In this document: one piece after another, positions 1-7,809 of the stretch
How the letters are laid out: every line of letters starts with the position of its first letter
How positions within the stretch are numbered: the stretch's first letter is position 1
From: an uncultured Lachnospiraceae bacterium
GTDB lineage: Bacteria > Bacillota > Clostridia > Lachnospirales > Lachnospiraceae
Assembly (NCBI GenBank): GCA_947626945.1
Contig: CANQUC010000008.1
Span: 1 to 64,000 of the forward strand
DNA length: 64,000 nucleotides
Reading direction: 5' to 3'
Made by a program: the position numbers and the translations under genes
Notes under the pieces: generated by a model
Seen by the model: the letters and a program-made list of their open reading frames with translations, nothing else
Told to the model about the DNA's origin: nothing
Databases searched by the model: none

Positions 1-156
1 ATGATGCCTATGACCTACAATATTTCTTACGGCATTGCCTTCGGCGTGATTTCTTATGTGCTTATCAGCGTGTTTACCGGAAAGGCAGGGAACGTAAAAG
101 CGGGAACATGGATCGTCGCGGCGCTCTTTACCGTCATGTTCTTTGTGACGCATTAA
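1..156 (+). CDS. AzgA/PbuG-type purine permease, C-terminal fragment (partial)
   Basis: The first 51 codons are open from base 1 to a TAA at 154-156 and give two hydrophobic stretches separated by a short polar loop, with the sequence MTYNISYGIAFGVISYV. This resembles the last membrane helices of NCS2 AzgA-like adenine/hypoxanthine permeases, which end in a similar 'PLTYSI..GI..G...Y' segment. The gene starts before the window, so only the tail can be judged. The family assignment rests on this short region and is therefore moderate. An inverted repeat follows at 174-205, before the next gene. Confidence 0.55.
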   Translation: MMPMTYNISYGIAFGVISYVLISVFTGKAGNVKAGTWIVAALFTVMFFVTH

Positions 157-173
157 AAACTGTCACGAAACAG

Positions 174-205
174 CATCGTCAGACTGTTGGGACGGGCTGA
201 CGATG
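174..205 (+). repeat. 9-bp inverted repeat between permease and 5'-nucleotidase
   Basis: CATCGTCAG at 174-182 is perfectly complementary to CTGACGATG at 197-205, with a 14-nt loop. No T-run follows, so it is not a classical intrinsic terminator. It could be an mRNA-stabilising hairpin or a weak terminator of the permease transcript. Confidence 0.5.
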
Positions 206-235
206 TGATCACAAACTGTTCCGAGGAGGAAAAAA

Positions 236-1915
236 ATGGATTTTAGGAACTTTCAGAAAAAGCGGCAATGCTTTCTGGCTGTTATCCTTGCGGCTGTGCT
301 GCTCTTAAGCGGGTGCAGGGTTTTAAAGGAAGATGCAAAAGCGAATGACATCATCATTTTATATACCAATGATGTACATTGTGCCGTGGATGGTGATATT
401 GGTTACGCCGGACTTGCGGCATATAAGCAGCGGTGTGAGCAAAAAACCCCCTATGTGACGCTGGTAGACTGCGGGGATGCCGTACAAGGCGAATTGCTGG
501 GTACAGTATCCGAAGGAGAATACATCATTGATCTGATGAACGTAACGGGATATGATTATGCTGTTTTGGGAAATCACGAGTTTGACTATGGCATGGAACA
601 GCTGGGATATCTCATGGACAGCGCGGATTTTTCTTATCTTGGCTGTAATATAAATTATACAGGAAGCGGTGAAAATCCCATAGACGCGCTCAAACCGTAT
701 TCGTTAGAAAAATACGGCGAGACTACGGTAGCGTTTGTCGGTGTATCTACGCCATATAGTATTACCACCTCTACCCCAAAGTATTTTATGGATGAAAGCG
801 GAAATCTGGTTTATGATTTTTACAATTCATCTGCGAAAGACTTTTATACATGTGTGCAAAAATATGTGGACGAGAGCGTCAAGGCTGGTGCGGATTATGT
901 TATATTGCTGAGCCATTTGGGCGATGGTGAAGAATATTCTCCATATAGTTCCGTCCAGCTGATTGCGAATACAAAAAACGTGGATGTCGTTTTAGATGGA
1001 CACGCCCACAGCACCATCAGCTCTGACATCGTGAAAAATCAGGAGGGTAAGGATGTATTGCTGTCCTCCACAGGAACCGGACTGGAAAATATAGGTCAGC
1101 TTGTTATTACACAAAATGGAATGATATCTACAGGGCTAATTTCATCCTATGAGAATAAAGATGACCAGACGAAGGAATTTGTTTCCAACATCAAAGCAAC
1201 CTACGAGGAGGAAATAAAGGAGGTAGTGGCAGTGAGTGATACATCGCTGTCATGTGGTGACGAAAATGGAGTAAGAATGGTAAGAAATCGTGAGACAACG
1301 ATAGGAGATTTCTGTGCCGATGCTTACCGTGCCGTCTCCGGGGCGGACATTGCTTTGGTTCAGGGCGGAGGAATTCGAGCGGATTTGCCCAAAGGAGATA
1401 TCACTTATGCGGATTTGCTTGCGGTACATCCCTGGGGAAATTCTTTGTGTATGGCAGAGGCCAGTGGCAAGGAAATACTGGATGCTTTGGAGTTTGGAAG
1501 CAGATATGTTGAAAGCGAATACGCTTCCGGGCAGGATGCTTTGGGAGAAATCGGAGGATTTCTACAGGTATCGGGGCTTCGGTTTTGTATAGACACTGCG
1601 GTACAATCCACAGTGAAAACAGATGAAAATGAGATGTTCGCCGGAGTGACAGGCGCCTACCGTGTGTCAAATGTGGAAGTGCTGAATGCGGACGGCAGTT
1701 ATTCTCCCCTGAATCTGGAGAAAACCTACACAGTAGCCTCCACAGATTACCTCATCAAGGACTATGGGGACGGGTACAATATGTTTGCTGACAATACCCT
1801 GCTGATTGACGAGGGTATGACGGATTATCAGATGCTGTCAAACTATATTCAGGAAAATCTGGGTGGAAACCTTTCCGCCTATTCGTCTATCCAGGGCAGA
1901 ATTCAAGTGAAGTGA
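236..1915 (+). CDS. lipoprotein bifunctional metallophosphatase/5'-nucleotidase
   Basis: A 559-residue extracytoplasmic phosphoesterase, expected to release phosphate and nucleosides from nucleotides at the cell surface. The N-terminus is a lipoprotein signal with lipobox LSGC (Cys27). The metallophosphatase domain shows the usual blocks: YTNDVH, DCGDAVQG, GNHEFDYG, a histidine in LLSHLGD and DGHAHS. The C-terminal nucleotidase domain contains GGGIRADLPKGD. The start at 236 has a GAGGAGG ribosome site. The upstream purine permease suggests purine salvage. Oddity: directly after the TGA stop the same frame stays open for 26 more codons (1916-1993) and encodes a hydrophobic helix; see findings. 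The base composition is AT-richer than most of the window. Confidence 0.9.
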   Translation: MDFRNFQKKRQCFLAVILAAVLLLSGCRVLKEDAKANDIIILYTNDVHCAVDGDIGYAGLAAYKQRCEQKTPYVTLVDCGDAVQGELLGTVSEGEYIIDLMNVTGYDYAVLGNHEFDYGMEQLGYLMDSADFSYLGCNINYTGSGENPIDALKPYSLEKYGETTVAFVGVSTPYSITTSTPKYFMDESGNLVYDFYNSSAKDFYTCVQKYVDESVKAGADYVILLSHLGDGEEYSPYSSVQLIANTKNVDVVLDGHAHSTISSDIVKNQEGKDVLLSSTGTGLENIGQLVITQNGMISTGLISSYENKDDQTKEFVSNIKATYEEEIKEVVAVSDTSLSCGDENGVRMVRNRETTIGDFCADAYRAVSGADIALVQGGGIRADLPKGDITYADLLAVHPWGNSLCMAEASGKEILDALEFGSRYVESEYASGQDALGEIGGFLQVSGLRFCIDTAVQSTVKTDENEMFAGVTGAYRVSNVEVLNADGSYSPLNLEKTYTVASTDYLIKDYGDGYNMFADNTLLIDEGMTDYQMLSNYIQENLGGNLSAYSSIQGRIQVK

Positions 1916-1996
1916 AAGAAAGAGTATGCTATCCCGATTGGATTATCCGTTGTGATTGCATTTGTGTATCAACTGGTTATGCCGTATTGGGAATAA
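1916..1996 (+). other. in-frame post-stop extension of the 5'-nucleotidase (hydrophobic helix)
   Basis: After the TGA at 1913-1915 the same reading frame continues 26 codons to TAA at 1994-1996. It encodes Lys-Lys-Glu-Tyr, then a membrane-like run including IGLSVVIAFVYQLVMPYW. It may be a membrane anchor cut off by a nonsense mutation, a read-through product, or the remnant of another gene that happens to share the frame. It has no ribosome site or start codon of its own. Confidence 0.4.
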
Positions 1997-2016
1997 AGGC
2001 AGATTCCAGTTTCCTG

Positions 2017-2036
2017 ACTTAACAACAATGTTAAGT
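2017..2036 (+). repeat. 8-bp inverted repeat upstream of hypothetical gene
   Basis: ACTTAACA (2017-2024), loop ACAA, TGTTAAGT (2029-2036): a perfect palindrome just before the TTG-start gene. It is not followed by a T-run. It may be an operator or the site of a past rearrangement. Confidence 0.4.
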
Positions 2037-2046
2037 TAAATAATGT

Positions 2047-2526
2047 TTGTGGGATGACTATGATAATGACTATCCTCAATATCAAGCGGCGTTATATGAG
2101 ATTTTTCAGAATGACTTTATAAAATCACGTCCTACATTTGAAGGAAAGCAGGTAAATATTCGCAGGCATCCGATTGAATATGGAAAGGAAGAGGCATTTT
2201 TTCATGTAACCTGCCAAGATTATCTAAAAAGTGGAGAACGTGTGCCGGATTTTAGAAGATGCGAGAGAATCAGATGGGTTCGTGCGTTTATTGAGAATTA
2301 TAATTGTGATATAACGCAATGTGAAGAATGTGAGGGAGTAAAAGTTTGGAGTGAACCGTATCGCAATACAACTAGAGTACATATGCTGCTTGAAGAAGAA
2401 CGCTATATGGTTGTTGTAGAGCGCCGAGATTCATATTGCTTATTAGTTACGGCTTTTTACTTCGAGCAGGATCACTCATTAAGAAAAAAACTTCAGCATT
2501 ATGAACAATATAAGGCTCAAGCGTGA
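2047..2526 (+). CDS. conserved-looking hypothetical protein, 159 aa, in AT-rich patch
   Basis: The frame opens directly after an in-frame TAA at 2041-2043, so the first usable start is TTG at 2047. No convincing ribosome site precedes it, so the 5' end may be truncated. The protein is soluble, acidic at the N-terminus (WDDYDNDY), has a central block of charged residues and four cysteines around CDITQCEECEG. It ends with a strand-rich stretch (YMVVVERRDSYCLLVTAFYF) and a basic tail. The C-terminal pattern is reminiscent of RelE/barnase-like toxin folds often carried on phages and integrative elements, but this is only a similarity of pattern. Its base composition is AT-richer than the flanking core genes, which suggests transfer. 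Function unknown. Confidence 0.6.
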   Translation: MWDDYDNDYPQYQAALYEIFQNDFIKSRPTFEGKQVNIRRHPIEYGKEEAFFHVTCQDYLKSGERVPDFRRCERIRWVRAFIENYNCDITQCEECEGVKVWSEPYRNTTRVHMLLEEERYMVVVERRDSYCLLVTAFYFEQDHSLRKKLQHYEQYKAQA

Positions 2527-2567
2527 GCGGTAGGAAATAATTAACAGATATTTGCAACCCAAACTCA

Positions 2568-2596
2568 TTGACAAATCACAGAAAATTGCATATACT
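2568..2596 (+). promoter_or_regulatory. consensus sigma-A promoter of a short transcript
   Basis: TTGACA (2568-2573), a 17-bp spacer and TATACT (2591-2596). Transcription should start near 2603 and meet the hairpin at 2634-2663, giving a roughly 60-nt RNA. The leader contains a six-codon ORF (ATG at 2615: MRRRSS) that lacks a good ribosome site. Confidence 0.7.
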
Positions 2597-2602
2597 AATA
2601 GT

Positions 2603-2664
2603 AGCTCATCTGCCATGCGTAGAAGGAGTTCCTAAAGACGTCTTGCTTAGCAAGGCGTCTTTTG
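2603..2664 (+). ncRNA. candidate ~60-nt promoter-terminator small RNA
   Basis: A consensus promoter ends at 2596 and a strong hairpin ends at 2663, with nothing recognisable coded between them or for about 350 bp downstream on this strand. The unit could be a small RNA, an orphaned attenuator from a lost gene, or a leader-peptide regulator. The base of its hairpin is shared with the amt leader at 59200-59227. Confidence 0.35.
2634..2663 (+). terminator. intrinsic terminator hairpin
   Basis: AAAGACG (2634-2640) pairs with CGTCTTT (2656-2662), joined by a T-G wobble to an inner stem CTTGC/GCAAG with loop TTA, and followed by a short T-rich stretch. Confidence 0.65.
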
Positions 2665-2689
2665 CTTTGTCTAAATAACTTGTTTTTAG

Positions 2690-2873
2690 TCAATATTCTG
2701 TCAGCAGCGCCACAATTACATTACTCTGCTGATACAACTAGTCTGTAAATTCCTTCGGGCTGACTGTTCCTGTTTTTACAGCCTTTTTTCTCTGTAACGC
2801 TTCTTTCTTAAAGTCAGCAAAGGCAGCCTGTATTTTTCCAGACGGTCAGATCAATTTGCCTGCGAGCAGGCAT
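2690..2873 (-). pseudogene. decayed small gene with nonsense and frameshift lesions
   Basis: Read on the reverse strand, 2845 down to 2690 encodes a protein-like tail including FADFKKEALQRKKAVKTG, SPKEFTD, then TAG (2740-2738), then LYQQSNVIVALLTEY and a TGA stop at 2692-2690. The TAG sits where a Trp (TGG) would fit. Upstream, another frame starting at ATG 2873 gives MPARRQIDLTVWK and slips into the first frame near the A-run at about 2834-2838. Together they look like one small charged, helical protein (about 60 aa) broken by one frameshift and one stop. The family is not recognised. It supports the idea that 2.0-2.9 kb is the worn remnant of an acquired element. Confidence 0.45.
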
Positions 2874-2897
2874 TAAATTTTTAAAAAAATGAAAAAA

Positions 2898-2924
2898 TTA
2901 GCACTCAATGCTTGACAGTGCTAA
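2898..2924 (+). promoter_or_regulatory. CIRCE operator (HrcA site) of clpB
   Basis: TTAGCACTC (2898-2906), 9-bp spacer, CAGTGCTAA (2916-2924). The CIRCE consensus is TTAGCACTC-N9-GAGTGCTAA, so there is a single mismatch. The operator overlaps the -35 box of the clpB promoter, as expected for HrcA repression relieved by heat shock. Confidence 0.9.
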
Positions 2925-2940
2925 CAATCGGTGTTATATT
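2912..2940 (+). promoter_or_regulatory. clpB sigma-A promoter
   Basis: TTGACA (2912-2917), 17-bp spacer, TATATT (2935-2940). The -35 box lies inside the CIRCE element. Confidence 0.8.
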
Positions 2941-3023
2941 GTTCGTAGAACAACCCGAAATCAGGTTTGAATTTCCGTGCTCTGGCCGTGAAAAGCCGGG
3001 GCGCAGGGAATGGAGGGATGACT

Positions 3024-5606
3024 ATGAACATCAACAAATTTACGCAGAAATCCATACAGGCCATCAATGACTGTGAAAAGATCGCTTATGAGTACGGTCA
3101 TCAGGAGATTGATCAGGAGCATCTTCTGCAGGGGCTGCTTACCGGAGAGGACAGCCTGCTGAAAAAGCTGATTGAGAAGATGGGAATATCCCCGGAGCAG
3201 TTTGAAAATTCCGTGGAGGCTCTTCTGGCCAGACGTCCCAAGGTATCCGGAGGACAGCTTTATATGAGCCAGTCCTTAAACAAGGCGCTGATCTCCGCGG
3301 AGGATGAGGCAAAGCAGATGGGGGACGAATATGTTTCCGTGGAGCATCTGTTCCTGGCGCTTTTAAAAAATGCCAATAAAGAATGCAGGGAGCTCTACCG
3401 GCAGTACGGCATCAACCGGGAGACGTTTCTGCAGGCGCTTTCCACGGTCCGGGGAAATCAGCGGGTCACAAGCGATAACCCGGAGGCTACCTATGATACT
3501 CTTGCCAAGTACGGCTACGATCTTGTGGAGCGGGCCCGGGAGGAAAAGCTGGATCCGGTTATCGGCAGAGACGGCGAGATCCGGAATGTGATCCGCATCC
3601 TGTCCAGAAAAACAAAAAACAACCCCATTCTGATCGGCGAGCCCGGCGTAGGAAAAACCGCCGTGGTGGAGGGCCTGGCCCAGCGGATCGTCAGAGGCGA
3701 TGTGCCGGAAGGGCTGAAAGATAAGCGGCTGTTTTCCCTGGATATGGGATCGCTTGTGGCGGGAGCCAAATACCGGGGCGAATTTGAAGAACGGCTGAAA
3801 GCGGTGCTGGAGGAAGTGAAAAAAAGCGACGGGCAGATCATTTTGTTTATTGATGAGCTGCACACCATCGTGGGAGCCGGAAAGACCGAGGGCGCCATGG
3901 ACGCCGGAAATATGCTGAAGCCCATGCTGGCCAGAGGCGAGCTCCACTGTATCGGCGCCACCACCCTGGACGAATTCCGTCAGTATATTGAAAAGGACGC
4001 TGCTTTGGAGCGGCGTTTCCAGCCGGTGCTTGTAGATGAGCCTACGGTAGAGGACAGCATTTCCATTTTAAGAGGGCTGAAAGAACGGTATGAAGTCTAT
4101 CATGGCGTAAAGATCACCGACGGGGCGCTGGTGTCGGCGGCCACTTTGTCACACAGGTATATCAGCGACCGGTTTTTGCCGGATAAGGCCATTGACCTGG
4201 TGGACGAGGCCTGCGCGCTGATTAAAACGGAGCTGAATTCTCTGCCGGCGGAGCTGGATGAGCTGCAGCGGAAGATCATGCAGCTAAAGATTGAGGAAAC
4301 GGCCCTGAAGAAAGAAACGGACCGGATGAGCCAGGAGCGTCTGGAAACACTGCAGAAAGAACTGTCACAGCTCAATGAGGAGTTTGCCGGGAAAAAGGCG
4401 CAGTGGGACAATGAAAAGGCATCCGTGGAGCGGCTGCAGAAGCTGCGGGAAGAAATGGAAGAGCTGAATAAGCAGATCCAGATGGCAAACCGGGAAAGCG
4501 ATTATGAAAAGCTGGCCCAGCTGCAGTACGGAGAACTGCCCCGGCTTACCGCCCAGCTGCGGGAAGAGGAAGAGAAAACCAGCAAGAAGCAGATGACCCT
4601 TGTACACGAAAGCGTCACCGAGGAAGAGATCGCCAAGATCGTTTCCCGGTGGACGGGAATCCCTGTGGCAAAACTGACAGAGGGAGAGCGCAGCAAGATC
4701 CTTCATCTGGATCAGCAGCTCCATCAGCGTGTGATCGGCCAGGAGGAAGGCGTGCAGCGGGTAACGGACGCCATTCTCCGTTCCAAGGCTGGCATAAAGG
4801 ATCCAACCAAGCCCATTGGTTCTTTCCTGTTTCTGGGCCCTACCGGCGTAGGCAAGACAGAGCTTGCCAAGGCTCTTGCCCAGAGTCTCTTTGACGATGA
4901 GCAGAATATGATCCGCATTGACATGAGCGAATATATGGAGAAACATTCCGTGGCACGGCTCATTGGCGCGCCTCCGGGATATGTGGGCTATGAAGAGGGT
5001 GGACAGCTGACGGAAGCCGTTCGCAGAAAGCCCTACAGCGTGGTGCTGTTTGATGAGGTGGAAAAGGCTCACCCCGATGTGTTCAACGTGCTGCTGCAGG
5101 TGCTGGACGACGGGCGGATCACCGATTCCAAGGGCAGGACGGTGGATTTTAAAAATACCATTCTGATTATGACCTCCAACATTGGTTCCATGTATCTGCT
5201 GGACGGCATTGGAGACAACGGGGAGATCAGGCCGGAATGCCAGGAGGCAGTTATGAACGAGCTGCGGGTGCATTTCCGTCCGGAATTTTTGAACCGGCTG
5301 GACGAGACCATTTTGTTCAAGCCTCTGACAAAAGAAGACATCCGCTCTATTGTGGATCTGCAGATGAAAGAGCTGAATGGCCGACTGAAAGAAAAGGAAG
5401 TGACCGTAGTCCTTACAGACAGGGCCGAGGACTATGTGGTTGAGCACGGCTATGACCCTACTTACGGGGCCCGTCCTCTGAAGCGTTTCCTCCAGAAGCA
5501 TGTGGAGACCCTGGCGGCAAGACTGCTTTTAGGACAGGAGATCGAGATGGGCAGCAAGATCGTCATCGATGTGGCGGACGAAGGGTTAACGGCAGAGCTT
5601 GCATAA
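3024..5606 (+). CDS. clpB: ClpB/Hsp100 disaggregase chaperone
   Basis: An 860-residue Hsp100 ATPase that extracts polypeptides from aggregates together with DnaK. The order is typical: N-terminal double Clp repeat, first AAA module with Walker [10 protein letters not shown], a long coiled-coil middle domain rich in Glu/Lys/Gln, then a second AAA module with Walker [10 protein letters not shown], and the C-terminal ClpB small domain. The presence of the middle domain and absence of a ClpP-binding tripeptide context favour ClpB over ClpC/ClpA. The start at 3024 ([10 protein letters not shown]) is preferred over ATG 3018 and an in-frame codon at 2967 because GGAGGG at 3012-3017 is then correctly spaced. 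Regulation is by the CIRCE/HrcA operator. Its last 21 bp overlap the convergent ABC ATPase gene, with no terminator visible. Confidence 0.97.
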   Translation: MNINKFTQKSIQAINDCEKIAYEYGHQEIDQEHLLQGLLTGEDSLLKKLIEKMGISPEQFENSVEALLARRPKVSGGQLYMSQSLNKALISAEDEAKQMGDEYVSVEHLFLALLKNANKECRELYRQYGINRETFLQALSTVRGNQRVTSDNPEATYDTLAKYGYDLVERAREEKLDPVIGRDGEIRNVIRILSRKTKNNPILIGEPGVGKTAVVEGLAQRIVRGDVPEGLKDKRLFSLDMGSLVAGAKYRGEFEERLKAVLEEVKKSDGQIILFIDELHTIVGAGKTEGAMDAGNMLKPMLARGELHCIGATTLDEFRQYIEKDAALERRFQPVLVDEPTVEDSISILRGLKERYEVYHGVKITDGALVSAATLSHRYISDRFLPDKAIDLVDEACALIKTELNSLPAELDELQRKIMQLKIEETALKKETDRMSQERLETLQKELSQLNEEFAGKKAQWDNEKASVERLQKLREEMEELNKQIQMANRESDYEKLAQLQYGELPRLTAQLREEEEKTSKKQMTLVHESVTEEEIAKIVSRWTGIPVAKLTEGERSKILHLDQQLHQRVIGQEEGVQRVTDAILRSKAGIKDPTKPIGSFLFLGPTGVGKTELAKALAQSLFDDEQNMIRIDMSEYMEKHSVARLIGAPPGYVGYEEGGQLTEAVRRKPYSVVLFDEVEKAHPDVFNVLLQVLDDGRITDSKGRTVDFKNTILIMTSNIGSMYLLDGIGDNGEIRPECQEAVMNELRVHFRPEFLNRLDETILFKPLTKEDIRSIVDLQMKELNGRLKEKEVTVVLTDRAEDYVVEHGYDPTYGARPLKRFLQKHVETLAARLLLGQEIEMGSKIVIDVADEGLTAELA

Positions 5607-6227
5607 GCCTGCGTCCATCTCATAAACGTTATCGCACAGGGAGGCGATATCCAGCGGATTGTGGGAGGCCAGAAGGATTCCGGTCCCTTCCCGGCGAAGG
5701 GCAAGCAGCAGGGAGCGGATCTCTTCCACGCCGTGGTTATCCAGCCCGTTCATGGGTTCATCCAGAATCAGCAGCTTCGGCTTTTCCATGATCGCCTGGG
5801 CGATCCCCAGCCGCTGGCGCATGCCAAGGGAATATTTTCCCACGCTTTTTCGGCTGCCTGCATCCAGCCCCACCATTTTCATCAGGGTTTCGATGGGAAT
5901 GTGGGGCTGGTTTTTTCGTACGCGGAGCAGATAGCGCAGGTTGCTCCCGCCGCTTTCGGTATCGATAAAGCCCGGCGTTTCGATCATCATGCCGGTGTTT
6001 GGCGCGAAATCGCAGTCCGTCCCGATCCGTTTTCCAAATACGGTCACAGAACCTTTTTCCGGCTTTAAAAAGCCAAGGACGCATTTCATCAGTACGGTCT
6101 TTCCGGAGCCGTTGCGGCCCACGATACCGCAGATCTCTCCTGCGTGTATCCGCAGGCAGACGTCTTTTAAGACTGTTTCCTTTCCGAAGCTTTTCCAGAT
6201 ATTTTCCACACAGACGATCTCATTCAT
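5586..6227 (-). CDS. ABC transporter ATP-binding protein
   Basis: A 213-residue single-domain ABC ATPase. It has Walker A GRNGSGKT, an ABC signature in the form [13 protein letters not shown] and Walker B LLILDEP, followed by an H-loop histidine in LLASHNP. The closest pattern is the CcmA/bacitracin-exporter-like group that pairs with ABC-2 type membrane proteins. It is the last gene of a reverse-strand operon, starting 2 bp after the permease-like gene, and its 3' end overlaps clpB by 21 bp in the convergent direction. It probably energises the two membrane proteins encoded upstream in the same operon. Substrate unknown. Confidence 0.9.
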   Translation of the reverse strand: MNEIVCVENIWKSFGKETVLKDVCLRIHAGEICGIVGRNGSGKTVLMKCVLGFLKPEKGSVTVFGKRIGTDCDFAPNTGMMIETPGFIDTESGGSNLRYLLRVRKNQPHIPIETLMKMVGLDAGSRKSVGKYSLGMRQRLGIAQAIMEKPKLLILDEPMNGLDNHGVEEIRSLLLALRREGTGILLASHNPLDIASLCDNVYEMDAGLCKLCR

Positions 6228-6229
6228 AT

Positions 6230-7132
6230 TTATTCTCCTTCCCGGAACAAAAAGCCTGTTTTTTGAGAGGCGAAAAATGACAGTATCAGCAGTGACAGGT
6301 TGAATGCCCCGAAAAGCAGGCAGGTCTGCAAAAGGGTGGGCAGCTTCTCATAGCCGCCGAAGCTGTGCATGGTGTAGGCGGCGTGCTGCAGCGGCGAGAT
6401 CCATACGGCAAGGCGGTTGGCAATATAGCGCAGCTGCCTAAAATCCTCCAGACCAAGCCAGACGACCAGGCGGTCCGGCGTCAGAAGATAACAAAACAGG
6501 CTAAACAGGATTACCGCGGTCATTCCAGCCTTTTTCCCTTTTTTCAGGGAGAAAAACAGATTGATCAGGGAAAGGAGAAGGATATACTGGGTGAGCAGCG
6601 CAAAAATAGAAAGGGCGCAGATATCCGGTGTCGTCTGCTTGACGGTACGGCGCGCCACCTCCAGGGCGACGTCGAACTGTGCCGGCGCGAAGCTTAAGAT
6701 CATCGCCGTATTGCTCCAGCGGTCCGCAAAAAAAGCGCTGCCTGCTGTAAGCAGGCAGGTGCTGCCAAGCAGAAAGACCGCATAGAAAAGGCTCACCGCA
6801 AAGACCGTGATCACCTGCCCCAGAAGCCAGTTTTTTCTCCCGGCCCGAAAGATCAGGTAAGAGGCCGGCGCGTCCAGCCGCGGGATCTGGGAGAGGGGCA
6901 AAAGCAGCGCCAGAGAAGAAAAAAGGATGCTGTCTCCGTCGGCAAAGCTCCAGACAAAAGGCTCAAAGATCTGCAGATCAGTGCCAAAGACGCGGGAAAG
7001 GGAGATGGTCTTTTCCGTGAGAAAAAAACAGATCAGAAAGCCCAAAAGAAGCCCCATGTAAAACCGGACGTTTTTTAACAGCATCCGGAAATTCCAAAGG
7101 GCGCAGGAGATCGCGTTGTGGGTGCTAAACAT
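6230..7132 (-). CDS. ABC-2-like membrane protein
   Basis: A 300-residue polytopic membrane protein with about six hydrophobic segments, the first around MGLLLGFLICFFL and the last near LFGAFNLSLLILSFF. It has no recognisable enzymatic motif. Its place between an ABC ATPase and another membrane protein makes it a likely permease subunit of an efflux or immunity-type transporter. The first codons overlap the end of the upstream gene by 8 bp, implying coupled translation. The family is not recognised with certainty. Confidence 0.7.
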   Translation of the reverse strand: MFSTHNAISCALWNFRMLLKNVRFYMGLLLGFLICFFLTEKTISLSRVFGTDLQIFEPFVWSFADGDSILFSSLALLLPLSQIPRLDAPASYLIFRAGRKNWLLGQVITVFAVSLFYAVFLLGSTCLLTAGSAFFADRWSNTAMILSFAPAQFDVALEVARRTVKQTTPDICALSIFALLTQYILLLSLINLFFSLKKGKKAGMTAVILFSLFCYLLTPDRLVVWLGLEDFRQLRYIANRLAVWISPLQHAAYTMHSFGGYEKLPTLLQTCLLFGAFNLSLLILSFFASQKTGFLFREGE

Positions 7133-7808
7133 GACGTCTCACCTCCCGGGACAAGCAGACAAAAAAGAGGGCGGATAGGAAAAGCAGCAGCACTGCCGAA
7201 AACAGAAACGATTCCCCTTCAAGCCAGTTAAGCGGGTCCAGAAAGACCGACTCCGTAAAGAAACGCGCCCGGAGCATGAAAAGAGAAAAGCACAGGGCGG
7301 CCGGAACCGCGTAGGCACAGACGGCGTCCTTTGCCGTGAGGGCCGCGATGCTTCCCGTCAGGGCGAAAACCGCTGAGGAAAGCAGCCGCGCAAAGAGCAT
7401 TGCCGCCGAAAGAGTCTCCGGCGAAAGAAAGGCGGCCAGCACCGCCGCGAAAAGAAGGACGCCCGCCGTCTGGGAAAAAATGGCGCCAAACAGCACGGAA
7501 AAGAACCGGCTGATCAGATAATCTTTTCTCCCGCACCGGAAAAGAATGGTGGGAAGGGCGCCGCCGCCAAGTTCCTGACGGGCTGCGGCCGCCGAGGGCA
7601 GGGCTGCCAGAAGCGGCAGGGAGAGAAGGTTTCCCTCCCCTGTAAGTGCTTTCTCTGCCAACTCCGCAAAGCTTAACGGATCGCCGTGGAGCAGCCGGTA
7701 GATTTCCGAACCCAGCTCCGCCCAGAGGGTAAGGACTGTAAGAAGCGCGGCCGCCCAAAATGTTTTGGATCGCAGAATCCGACGAATTTCTGCAAAACAT
7801 GCTGTCAT
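7125..7808 (-). CDS. membrane protein of the ABC cassette
   Basis: A 227-residue protein, very rich in Ala/Leu/Phe, with roughly six membrane helices. The chosen start (MTACFAEIRRIL) lies one base after the stop of the preceding lipoprotein gene, so translation is probably coupled. A longer in-frame start at 7832 would overlap the lipoprotein gene and is less likely. It is similar in size and charge pattern to the next membrane protein and may form a heterodimeric permease with it. No function is recognisable from sequence alone. Confidence 0.65.
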   Translation of the reverse strand: MTACFAEIRRILRSKTFWAAALLTVLTLWAELGSEIYRLLHGDPLSFAELAEKALTGEGNLLSLPLLAALPSAAAARQELGGGALPTILFRCGRKDYLISRFFSVLFGAIFSQTAGVLLFAAVLAAFLSPETLSAAMLFARLLSSAVFALTGSIAALTAKDAVCAYAVPAALCFSLFMLRARFFTESVFLDPLNWLEGESFLFSAVLLLFLSALFFVCLSREVRRHV

Positions 7809-7809
7809 G

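Noticed and set aside
2758..2789. GGCTG/CAGCC hairpin with T-run as a terminator
   Set aside because: It lies inside the reverse-strand pseudogene reading frame and is only 5 bp; the coding explanation is better.
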